A stretch of DNA of 64,000 nt, from assembly GCA_964459325.1 (NCBI GenBank), contig CAYWKU010000007.1:62001-126000 (forward strand), read 5' to 3'. Position 1 is the stretch's first letter; every line of letters starts with the position of its first letter. A model generated the notes under the pieces. It was not told the DNA's origin, searched no databases, and worked only from the letters and a program-made list of their open reading frames with translations. Shown here one piece after another: positions 8,750 through 15,589 of the stretch. This DNA comes from CAYWKU01 sp964459325. GTDB taxonomy: Bacteria; RBG-13-61-14; CAYWKU01. A program made the translations under genes and the position numbers.

Positions 8750-10072
8750 TTATCCCTTGTTTTCGGCTTCGGATGATTCCGATTCAGGCTCCGATTCGGC
8801 CCTTTTATCTTCTTCATCCACATACTTGAGGGTAACCGAGGAGAGTAAAAAATCAACCGTCTTCTCCTCTCTTACCCGGTACCTGACCTCCTGGCCTCTG
8901 TCCTCGGAGTTCAGTGCGCTTTTGAGCTTTTCCGGGTCCTGGCCCGCTTCGGCGGCCCATTCCGAGATTTTCGCGTCGATGTCCTCGTCGCTGACCTCTA
9001 TGTTATGGAGGTCGGCTATGGCGTTCAGGAGTATATCCTCGTGGACGCGCTCCTTTGCCGTTTCCTGAAATTCGTCCCCGAATTGGTTTTCATCGAAATT
9101 GAGCTTCATGGACTCGAACCTTTGCTTTGTGTCATCCAGCAGCATTTTTTTCTGCTGTTCCACCAATGTGGGTGGAATATCCACGGGATTTCTCTCCCTT
9201 AGCTGTTTTAATATTTCCCTACGCGCGACGCGCCTGGTTTCCGCTCCCTTTCTCTCGGCCAGCGTTTCCTTGAGATGTTTTTTAAGGTCTTCGAGGTTCT
9301 CTTTGCCCATATCTTTTGCAAATTCATCGTCCAACTCGGGCACTTCCCTCTCCTTGATGTCTTTGACCTCGATGTCGAAGGTTACGTTCTTGCCCGCTAT
9401 GGAGGGCTGAGCGTTTTCGTCGTAGCCTACGGTCACGGTTTTGGTGTCACCGACGTTCATGCCCACAAGCGCTTGCTCGAACTCCTCCGGCATCATTCCC
9501 GAGCCGACTTCCACTCCCACCTCCCTCTCGGTGCCGAGGGATTGTCCCTCGGAGGAGGCCTCGAAATCTACAAGTACGTAGTCCCCGTCTTGCACGGGCC
9601 TGGGGGATTCGAGGGTTTTGAGCTCGGCCTGGCCCTCTCGCAGCTTCTCGAGGCTTTCGTTGACATCGTTCTCGGTGGCCTTCGGCGAGGGCGCTTCCGC
9701 TTCGATATTCTCCATGTCTATGTTTTCGATTTTCGGTAGTATTTCGACCTCAGCCGTAAAGGTGAAATCCTCGCCCTTCTTCAGCCGCCCCGGCTCCACC
9801 AGGGGAGGCACGACGGGTACGATGCCCGCTTCACCGAGGGCCTTGTTGATATACTCCTTTACGAGGTCCTGTCCGAGCTGTTCTTTCACGTAAGGGCCGT
9901 AATACTTCTCCAGAAGCTCCTGCGGCACCTTGCCCGGACGAAACCCCTTCAGGCTGGCCTTCTTTCCGACTTCCCGGAAGCTCCGGCTCATCCTTTCGTT
10001 TACCACGTCGCTGGGGACCGTGACTTCCATCTTTTTGCGGGCCGAGTCTATTTCCGTAACCTGGTACTTCAC
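8750..10072 (-). CDS. tig: Trigger factor
   Basis: Trigger factor binds the ribosome exit tunnel and shelters nascent chains; its middle domain is a peptidyl-prolyl isomerase. The 440-aa product has the ribosome-binding signature GFRPGKVP (residues ~42-49), an FKBP-type domain (~150-240, DGDYVLVDFEA to FDIEVKDIKERE) and a helical C-terminal chaperone domain. The C-terminal tail is highly acidic (ESEPESESSEAENKG). The start is a GTG with AAAGGA ten bases upstream. It is the first gene of the tig-clpP-clpX-lon block; the 267-bp region upstream separates it from the divergent DUF481 gene and must hold both promoters. Confidence 0.96.
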   Translation of the reverse strand: MKYQVTEIDSARKKMEVTVPSDVVNERMSRSFREVGKKASLKGFRPGKVPQELLEKYYGPYVKEQLGQDLVKEYINKALGEAGIVPVVPPLVEPGRLKKGEDFTFTAEVEILPKIENIDMENIEAEAPSPKATENDVNESLEKLREGQAELKTLESPRPVQDGDYVLVDFEASSEGQSLGTEREVGVEVGSGMMPEEFEQALVGMNVGDTKTVTVGYDENAQPSIAGKNVTFDIEVKDIKEREVPELDDEFAKDMGKENLEDLKKHLKETLAERKGAETRRVARREILKQLRERNPVDIPPTLVEQQKKMLLDDTKQRFESMKLNFDENQFGDEFQETAKERVHEDILLNAIADLHNIEVSDEDIDAKISEWAAEAGQDPEKLKSALNSEDRGQEVRYRVREEKTVDFLLSSVTLKYVDEEDKRAESEPESESSEAENKG

Positions 10073-10339
10073 TTTTACTGGGTTCCTTTCTCCTTATATT
10101 TTCCGAATCAGATAATGATTTTACGATTGAAATTAGGATAACTTATACAAACCCATGCTCGCCAGCCGGTTGTTTTTCACTTGTGGTTACAGGTTTTTAT
10201 CATTGACTTCTATCCGGTTTATCCGCTGGTTGTTTGAATTAAATGAGCGTTAGAGTTATGATTTTCACAGTATTAAGTTTAAGCAAGGAAACACCCGACG
10301 CAAGCTGAATTCTGATACCCGAAGAAAGTAACCGGCGCT
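10073..10339. other. Divergent intergenic region between tig and the DUF481 gene
   Basis: This AT-richer 267-bp gap must contain the promoters for the proteolysis block (minus) and the DUF481 gene (plus). TATAAG on the minus strand near 10142 and TTGACT on the plus strand near 10204 are candidate promoter parts, but neither has a good partner at 16-18 bp. I see no gene or strong hairpin in it. Confidence 0.4.
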
Positions 10340-11356
10340 ATGAGACGATTAGTGTATAGAATTTTAACATGGAAGCTTTTGTTGGCGTTATCGGTGCTTT
10401 TCTTAACAGTTCCGGCCTTTTCCGCCGACCGGGTGCAACTGGAGAACGGCGATGTTATTACCGGGCGATTGAACCGCGCGGAAGGCGGCCTCCTTTATAT
10501 GAAAACCGACTATTCCAAGCCGTTGGAAATCAAGGTGGGCAAGATAAAGAACATCTCGACCGACGACGTCGCGGAAGTTCACCTGACTGACGGGCAGATT
10601 ATCAAGGGCAAACTGTCCTCGGATGAGGAGGGCAACCTGGTGGTGGCTTCGGATGTCGGGGTGGTGGCTTCGGTAAGTTGGGACAAGGTGGAGGCCATCA
10701 ATCCTCCTCCGGTTAAGTGGCGGGGCAATATCCACGCGGGGGTTATCGTTGAAAACGGCAACACCGACAGGGTAAGCGCAAACGCCGGAGCCGAGGTCAA
10801 GCGCAAGACCAAAAAGGACCGGTTTTCGATGAGGGTTTTGTACAATTACGCCGAAGAGGAAGAGGAACTTACGGTTCGCAATACTTTCGGCGCCGCCAAA
10901 TACGACTACCTGTTTACAAAACACTTCTACGGCTACCTGGCCATCGAGATGTACTCGGACGAATTCCGCGACCTCAACCTGCGCACCACGGTGGGGCCGG
11001 GAGCGGGGTTGCAGGTGTGGGACGACGACATGAAGACGCTCCTCTTCGAAGCCGGCGCCGTTTACCGGAACTACGACTACATAGAAGCGGAAGACGAGGA
11101 CGAAGTCAACGGAAGAGGAGCGATGGTGTTCGCCTGGACCATAAAGGAAACCATTACCCTTAGTGACGATTTCGTTTATTATCACGATTTCGAGGACAAT
11201 TCATACCAGTTGCGCAACGAGGCGGCAATTACCAGCGCCCTGACCCAGAATTGGGCCCTGAGGCTGGCTCATATACTCGAATACGACGACAAACCTCCGC
11301 CGCTGATAAACAAAACCGACATGATTTACCTGGCCAGCCTGCAATACACCTTTTAG
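10340..11356 (+). CDS. DUF481-family outer-membrane beta-barrel protein
   Basis: The 338-aa product starts with a signal peptide (KLLLALSVLFLTVPAFSA, cleavage near residue 29). Residues ~30-120 contain two short repeats of a beta motif: DRVQLENGDVITGRL and VHLTDGQIIKGKL, the pattern that commonly precedes DUF481 (YdiY-like salt-induced outer-membrane proteins). From ~130 the chain has alternating strands such as GNIHAGVIVENGNTDR, DRFSMRVLYNYAEEEE and FYGYLAIEMYSDEFRDL, and it ends in an aromatic residue (LASLQYTF), the signal for BAM-mediated insertion. The function of the family is not established. It converges with the ClpX-like gene with only 8 bp between the stops. The ribosome site is weak. 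Confidence 0.85.
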   Translation: MRRLVYRILTWKLLLALSVLFLTVPAFSADRVQLENGDVITGRLNRAEGGLLYMKTDYSKPLEIKVGKIKNISTDDVAEVHLTDGQIIKGKLSSDEEGNLVVASDVGVVASVSWDKVEAINPPPVKWRGNIHAGVIVENGNTDRVSANAGAEVKRKTKKDRFSMRVLYNYAEEEEELTVRNTFGAAKYDYLFTKHFYGYLAIEMYSDEFRDLNLRTTVGPGAGLQVWDDDMKTLLFEAGAVYRNYDYIEAEDEDEVNGRGAMVFAWTIKETITLSDDFVYYHDFEDNSYQLRNEAAITSALTQNWALRLAHILEYDDKPPPLINKTDMIYLASLQYTF

Positions 11357-11364
11357 GCCCGCTT

Positions 11365-12411
11365 TTAAAGGAGAATGTTTTTCAGGCGGGGTGAGACGTA
11401 TTCGGAGTCGACCACAATTTTACGCCCCGGCTGCTCGGGAGCTTCGTACATGATGTCGTGCATCACTTCCTCGAATATGGTGCGCAGTCCTCGCGCTCCC
11501 AGCCGTCTGCGCAGGGCGGTGCGGACTATCTGCCAGAGGGCCTCATCGGTCACCTCGAGCTCGATGTCGTCGACCCCCAGCAGCGTGGTATAGTCCTTCA
11601 ACACGCTGTCCGGCGGCTCCTTTAATATCCTAAAAAGCTCTTCTTCGGTAAGCGTATTCAGCTCTACGATGACGGGAATCCTGCCGAGGAATTCGGCCAG
11701 CATGCCGTACTCGATAAGCTCCTGAACGGTTATTTTATGCTGATTTTTCTTTTCTCCTTTTCCTCCGAAGCCAATATCGCCGCCGGTGTAAGCCGAATGG
11801 AGGTCGGTGAAGGTGCCCGCGCATATGAACAGTATGTCGGTGGTGTCCACCAGTGTGAAGTCGTGCTTGTTCCAATGCTGGGTCACGTTCAGCGGCACGA
11901 AGATTTCCGTGCCCTCCAGCAGTTTCAGAAACCCCTGCTGCACGCCTTCGCCGCCAATGTCACGGCTTCCGGCCCCGGTACGGGCGCCGTGGTTGCGACG
12001 GGCGATTTTGTCCACCTCGTCTATGAACACGATACCCCTCTGCGCCGCTTCCACGTCCAGCTCGCAGTGGTACAACAGCTCCCCGATAACCACCTCCACG
12101 TCCTTGCCGTAGTACCCGGCTTCGGTATACTCGGTGGCGTCGGCGATAGTGAGGGGCAAATCGAGAATGCGGGCCATGTTGCGGGCGATGTGAGTCTTGC
12201 CGCAACCGGTGGGCCCCATCATCAGGATATTGCTTTTCTGGGGTATAAAATCGGCTCCCGTATCGCGCAGGTGGAGCCGTTTCATGTGGTTGTACGCGGC
12301 TATGCTGATAACCCGCTTGGCCCGCTCCTGGCCGATAACGTAGCGGTCAAGCTCCTCGTAAATGCGCTTGGGAGTCCAGGGGAAATCGGTTTCTCTTTTT
12401 GAAATTTCCAT
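11365..12411 (-). CDS. ClpX-like AAA+ ATPase lacking the zinc-binding domain
   Basis: The 348-aa product aligns with ClpX from the start of the AAA+ module but has no N-terminal Cys4 zinc domain. I chose the ATG at 12411 because GAGGAG lies eight bases upstream; frame-open sequence continues 35 codons further but has no ribosome site. Walker A is GPTGCGKT, Walker B VFIDEVDK, sensor/box VII region GEGVQQGFLKLLEGTE. The ClpP-docking loop IGF is intact (GGDIGFGGKG). Two pore elements differ: GYYG instead of GYVG, and QHWNKH where ClpX has GRKH. HslU is excluded: there is no I-domain. It could dock on ClpP with a different substrate set, since the zinc domain is what recruits many ClpX substrates and adaptors. 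Downstream of a small coiled-coil gene and a PilZ gene. Confidence 0.9.
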   Translation of the reverse strand: MEISKRETDFPWTPKRIYEELDRYVIGQERAKRVISIAAYNHMKRLHLRDTGADFIPQKSNILMMGPTGCGKTHIARNMARILDLPLTIADATEYTEAGYYGKDVEVVIGELLYHCELDVEAAQRGIVFIDEVDKIARRNHGARTGAGSRDIGGEGVQQGFLKLLEGTEIFVPLNVTQHWNKHDFTLVDTTDILFICAGTFTDLHSAYTGGDIGFGGKGEKKNQHKITVQELIEYGMLAEFLGRIPVIVELNTLTEEELFRILKEPPDSVLKDYTTLLGVDDIELEVTDEALWQIVRTALRRRLGARGLRTIFEEVMHDIMYEAPEQPGRKIVVDSEYVSPRLKNILL

Positions 12412-12469
12412 GGATGTTTTCTCCTCATCCAATAGGATAGCGCTCCCGTTTGAGTTGACAATCCACCCG

Positions 12470-12560
12470 GTGGGAGAGACCTGTGGTCTCGATATGATAA
12501 TTTTGAATGGTCGCAACCCCGGCTGTAGCCTTACGGGCGAGGCCGGGAGGTCGCTCCCAC
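12470..12560 (+). repeat. 91-bp dispersed palindromic repeat, copy A
   Basis: The element begins GTGGGAGAGACCT and ends AGGTCGCTCCCAC, an imperfect 13-bp terminal inverted repeat. Its core reads CCCCGGCTGTAGCCTTACGG. A second copy in the opposite orientation lies at 23965-24046 and a partial core at 43104-43127. No reading frame lies within it, so it looks like a REP- or MITE-type element. Confidence 0.75.
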
Positions 12561-12659
12561 AAGACTGTGAATCGTACGATAATTTCTGCTCCTGTAAGTC
12601 AGGGAAATCGAATAAAGGTGGTGTGCCTTGGAAAAATTAAAGGAATGATGAAAAGGATT

Positions 12660-12950
12660 TCAATTGGTCACGCCGTCGGTGACGCTTTCGAACAGTTGGG
12701 CCAGCAGTATCTCTTCGAGCTGATTGGTTTTCTCCTCGGTGTTGCCGAGACTTTCTCGCAAACGCACAAGCTCCTCGTTGGCCTCGTACAGCGATTTCCA
12801 CAACCCGGCGGCGAAAGTTTCAAGCTCTTTGACAAACTCCTCCACGTTGTTGCCCTCGATAGCGTCCTGCCTGCGGCGCAGGTAGTACTCGCTCTGCCGG
12901 AGGAGTTCCTTTAAATCCTTTTTCTCTTCTTTTTCTTCCTTGTCCGTCAT
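12660..12950 (-). CDS. Small acidic/basic coiled-coil protein of unknown function
   Basis: This 96-aa protein has no signal peptide or membrane segment. It is almost entirely helical: a charged N-terminus (TDKEEKEEKKDLKELLRQSEYYLRRRQDA), a middle helix with aromatic positions (FAAGLWKSLYEANEELVRLRESL) and a coiled-coil-like C-terminal half. I do not recognise a family. It sits 16 bp after the PilZ gene and upstream of the ClpX-like gene, all on the minus strand, so it could be an adaptor for either; that is inference only. Codon use and the tight spacing support a real gene. Confidence 0.65.
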   Translation of the reverse strand: MTDKEEKEEKKDLKELLRQSEYYLRRRQDAIEGNNVEEFVKELETFAAGLWKSLYEANEELVRLRESLGNTEEKTNQLEEILLAQLFESVTDGVTN

Positions 12951-12966
12951 GGTTGCATCGTCCCGC

Positions 12967-13293
12967 TCAGCATTCCGGGTTCCGGTTTCTGTTTATGCAC
13001 CTGATTAATTTCTGCATTCCATCGGAAAGATACAAGAACTGCACGCCCATTTTGTGGTCGTCATCGCTTATCCAGCGGACGTCGCCGTAGACGGTGAACA
13101 TTTCCGGCCCCAGGTGGATTTTCAACAGCATGTCCCGGCCCACCAACCAGGGATTTTTCACCTTCAGTTGAGCTCCCCCTTCGCTCAGGTCCACTACCTT
13201 GTCACGAAAGAAATACCCGTTGGTGATGACGCCGGCCTCCACGTTGAAGTCAACCCGGGCATATTCCCTCTTTTCCGATTTTTTCAGTTCCAA
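12967..13293 (-). CDS. PilZ-domain protein
   Basis: The product (~108 aa from the TTG at 13293) is a single PilZ domain. REYARVDFNVEAGV near the N-terminus fits the RxxxR c-di-GMP-binding loop in a reduced form, and DLSEGGAQLKV matches the family's D/NxSxxG motif. Two further strands (DMLLKIHLGPEMFTVYGDVRWI, split here by the fold) and a C-terminal helix follow. GGGGAG lies six bases before the TTG, which is why I prefer it over an ATG 16 codons upstream. PilZ proteins bind cyclic di-GMP and transmit the signal to motility, secretion or polysaccharide machinery. The gene is divergent from the NifS-like gene. Confidence 0.8.
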   Translation of the reverse strand: MELKKSEKREYARVDFNVEAGVITNGYFFRDKVVDLSEGGAQLKVKNPWLVGRDMLLKIHLGPEMFTVYGDVRWISDDDHKMGVQFLYLSDGMQKLIRCINRNRNPEC

Positions 13294-13417
13294 TTTTTGC
13301 TCCCCCGCGAAGTGTATCACCTTATAACAGAAATATAACAAATGTCAAGGGGCAATTCAATTTTTTGATGAAGCGTATTTTCGGGAAAGATAAACCACGA
13401 TAAGTCGATAAAGTTAC

Positions 13418-13445
13418 TTGAATTTACATCACCCGTTGTTATCAT
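13418..13445 (+). promoter_or_regulatory. Candidate sigma70 promoter of the NifS-like/IscU pair
   Basis: TTGAAT (13418-13423) and TATCAT (13440-13445) are 16 bp apart, placing a transcript start near 13452 and a leader of about 40 bases before the ATG at 13492. No recognisable IscR operator is nearby. Confidence 0.35.
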
Positions 13446-13491
13446 TAAATTCAAACACTCACCGGAAAAATGAAAAGGGGGATGAGCCCAA

Positions 13492-14664
13492 ATGACCAAG
13501 GTTTATATGGACCATATCGCCGCCGCGCCGGTTCTCGATGAAGCCTACGAGGCCATGTTGCCCTATTTTAAGGAACATTTCGGCAACCCTTCAAGTATAC
13601 ACGGACTTGGCGAGGAGGCGGAAAACGCACTCACCGACGCCCGGGAAAAAGTGGCCGGGTTGATAGGAGCCGATGCGAAGGAAATTTTCTTTACCTCCTG
13701 CGGCACCGAGTCCAATAACTGGGCCCTCAAAGGCATCGCCGAGGCCAATAAAAACAAGGGAAATCACATAGTTATATCCGGAGTCGAGCATTTCAGTATC
13801 ATGCACGCCGTCAAGGCCCTGGAAAGAAACGGGTTCTCGATAACTTACCTGCCCGTGGACTCCTACGGAACGGTCGACCCGGCCGAGGTGGAAAGGGCCA
13901 TCGGCAGCGGCACGATTCTGGTGAGCGTGCAGTTGGCCAACCCGGAGGTGGGAACTATACAGCCGATTTCAGAAATATCCAAAATCCTCAAGGAAAAGAA
14001 AATCGTTTTCCATACCGACGCGGTGGCCGCCGTGGGGCGGATTCCGGTGGACGTAAGCGAGCTCGGGGTGGACATGCTTTCGCTGGCGGCGAACAACTTC
14101 TACGGCCCGAAGGGCGCCGCGGCCTTGTGGATAAGGAAAGGCGTCAGGCCGGCGCCGCTGCTCGACGGAGGTATACAGGAAAACGGCAAGAGGGCCGGCA
14201 CCGAAAACGTACCCGCTATTGTAGGCATGGGAGTGGCCGCACAAATCGCCGGGCGCGAACTCGGGACACGCGCCCCGCATCTCAGGGAGCTACGGGACAA
14301 TCTGCAAAAGGGGCTTCAGGATAATATAGAAGATGTACAGGTAATGGGACATCCCGAGCAGAGGCTGCCCGGCATCGCCAGCGTCGCGGTAAATTACATC
14401 GAGGGCGAATCGGTGCTGCTGTTCCTCGACATGGACGGTGTGCAGGTGGCCAGCGGCAGCGCGTGCATCTCGCGGAGCCTCAAAGTCAGCCACGTCATGC
14501 TGGCAATGGGCATAGACTCCGGCGCCGCGCAGGGGTCTCTTTTGTTCAGCCTGGGCAAGGACAACACGCAGGCCGACGTGGATAAGGTCATCGAAGTGCT
14601 GCCGCCCATCGTGCAGCGCCTGAGGGACATGTCCCCACTTTACCGGAAGGCCAAAAGCGGTTAA
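13492..14664 (+). CDS. NifS/IscS-like aminotransferase-fold protein lacking the PLP lysine
   Basis: The 390-aa protein aligns over its full length with group I cysteine desulfurases: start VYMDHIAAAPVLDEAY, SGVEHFSI (His100), NPEVGTIQPI (Asn150), HTDAV (Asp176), RAGTENVPAIVG, and the persulfide loop SGSACISRS (Cys325) with SHVMLAMG. However, the Schiff-base segment, normally S-x-H-K-xYGPKG, reads A199-A-N201-N202-FYGPKG, so Lys and its His neighbour are both Asn and the Ser is Ala. The PLP-stacking Gln is Ala179. The frame is intact, so this is not a sequencing frameshift. Such a protein should not bind PLP covalently or release sulfur from cysteine by the known mechanism. A Lys-less IscS (Asp in place of Lys) is known from Archaeoglobus fulgidus. 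It may instead be a scaffold partner of the IscU 31 bp downstream. Confidence 0.9.
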   Translation: MTKVYMDHIAAAPVLDEAYEAMLPYFKEHFGNPSSIHGLGEEAENALTDAREKVAGLIGADAKEIFFTSCGTESNNWALKGIAEANKNKGNHIVISGVEHFSIMHAVKALERNGFSITYLPVDSYGTVDPAEVERAIGSGTILVSVQLANPEVGTIQPISEISKILKEKKIVFHTDAVAAVGRIPVDVSELGVDMLSLAANNFYGPKGAAALWIRKGVRPAPLLDGGIQENGKRAGTENVPAIVGMGVAAQIAGRELGTRAPHLRELRDNLQKGLQDNIEDVQVMGHPEQRLPGIASVAVNYIEGESVLLFLDMDGVQVASGSACISRSLKVSHVMLAMGIDSGAAQGSLLFSLGKDNTQADVDKVIEVLPPIVQRLRDMSPLYRKAKSG

Positions 14665-14695
14665 TATATAAAATTCACTGGAAGGAGGCCCGGAA

Positions 14696-15238
14696 ATGGC
14701 TATGAAATACAGCGAAACGGTTATGGACCACTTCCGCAATCCGCGCAACGTGGGCGAAATGCCGGACGCCGACGGAGTCGGGGAAGTAGGTAATCCCCAG
14801 TGCGGGGACATCATGACCTTCTACATAAAGGTTAAGGACGATAAAATAGACGACGTCAGGTTCCAGACATTCGGCTGCGGCGCAGCCATCGCGGTCTCCA
14901 GCATGATTAGCGAAATGGCCAAGGGAAAAGCCCTTGACGAGGCCGCCGATATATCCAACCGCGCCGTCGCAGAAGCTTTGGGAGGCTTGCCGAAAAACAA
15001 AATGCACTGCTCCAACCTCGGCTCCGACGCACTCAGAGCCGCCATAAAAAGCTACCGCGACAGCAAATCCGCCAACCTGGAAAAACCCTCCGTGGTTAAG
15101 GTTGACCCGCACGAGGACGAAGAAGAAGAGGAAACGGAAGGCGGCGCATGCTACTGCCCATACTGCGACCTCGAAAACCCGATGGACGCTTCCTTCTGTA
15201 AAAAGTGCGGAAGTTCCCTTTCCGGCACCGGCCAATAA
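14696..15238 (+). CDS. iscU: IscU/NifU-type Fe-S scaffold with C-terminal zinc ribbon
   Basis: Residues 1-125 are an IscU domain: YSETVMDHFRNPRNVGEM, then the three ligand cysteines Cys36 (GNPQCGD, with the conserved Asp38), Cys61 (FGCGAAIA) and Cys105 (HCSNLG). IscU assembles Fe-S clusters on these residues before passing them on. After an acidic linker (HEDEEEEETEGG) comes an unusual tail, CPYC at 154-157 and CKKC at 168-171, a classic zinc-ribbon pair. Standard IscU ends near residue 128, so this is a fusion. AAGGAGG lies before the ATG at 14696. It follows the Lys-less NifS-like gene and is very probably its partner. A role for the ribbon (metal sensing, or binding of a client or the NifS-like protein) is open. 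Confidence 0.93.
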   Translation: MAMKYSETVMDHFRNPRNVGEMPDADGVGEVGNPQCGDIMTFYIKVKDDKIDDVRFQTFGCGAAIAVSSMISEMAKGKALDEAADISNRAVAEALGGLPKNKMHCSNLGSDALRAAIKSYRDSKSANLEKPSVVKVDPHEDEEEEETEGGACYCPYCDLENPMDASFCKKCGSSLSGTGQ

Positions 15239-15257
15239 CAGCTTAACCCGACTATCG

Positions 15258-15451
15258 GAGGCCGTTGCAAAACAGGCTTCAGGGGGAGAAGAGGCTTTTT
15301 TCTGTAGCTCCCCGAGAATGTCTTTTCCAGACAAGGGGTTTTACCTCTTGAAATTCAAGGCTCTGAAGCCCCTTGTCCATTCGGGTTTTTTTTTCGGCGC
15401 GATGAAGGTCAACACATCCCAAACGAAAAATCATAATTCTGCAACGGCCTC
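15258..15451. mobile_element. 194-bp MITE-like element
   Basis: The ends GAGGCCGTTGCA (15258-15269) and TGCAACGGCCTC (15440-15451) are a perfect 12-bp terminal inverted repeat. TATCG lies directly outside each end (15253-15257 and 15452-15456), a plausible 5-bp target duplication. The inside has no transposase frame but contains GACAAGGGG (15330-15338) and CCCCTTGTC (15369-15377), the same arms that form a palindrome at 24193-24216. The terminal GTTGCAAA recalls ends of some IS families, but I cannot assign one. It fills most of the 350-bp gap between the IscU gene and the next gene. Confidence 0.75.
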
Positions 15452-15589
15452 TATCGGCTCAGAATACGGATTTTTCGTAATCGCGCGCTCAATTTTGGTG
15501 TACATCCGTACACGATAATTCCTTCCCGTAATATATTAAAGCTATTCAACGTGCACATTTTCTCCTTATCCCTTAAAATCAAATAAACA

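Noticed and set aside
11365..12411. HslU instead of ClpX-like
   Set aside because: There is no I-domain insertion and no HslV gene; the IGF loop and the overall length match ClpX.
14080..14120. Sequencing error explaining the missing PLP lysine
   Set aside because: Frame and flanking motifs are intact on both sides and several pocket residues change together, which a single error cannot cause.
15258..15451. Complete insertion sequence
   Set aside because: At 194 bp without a transposase frame it can only be a non-autonomous element.
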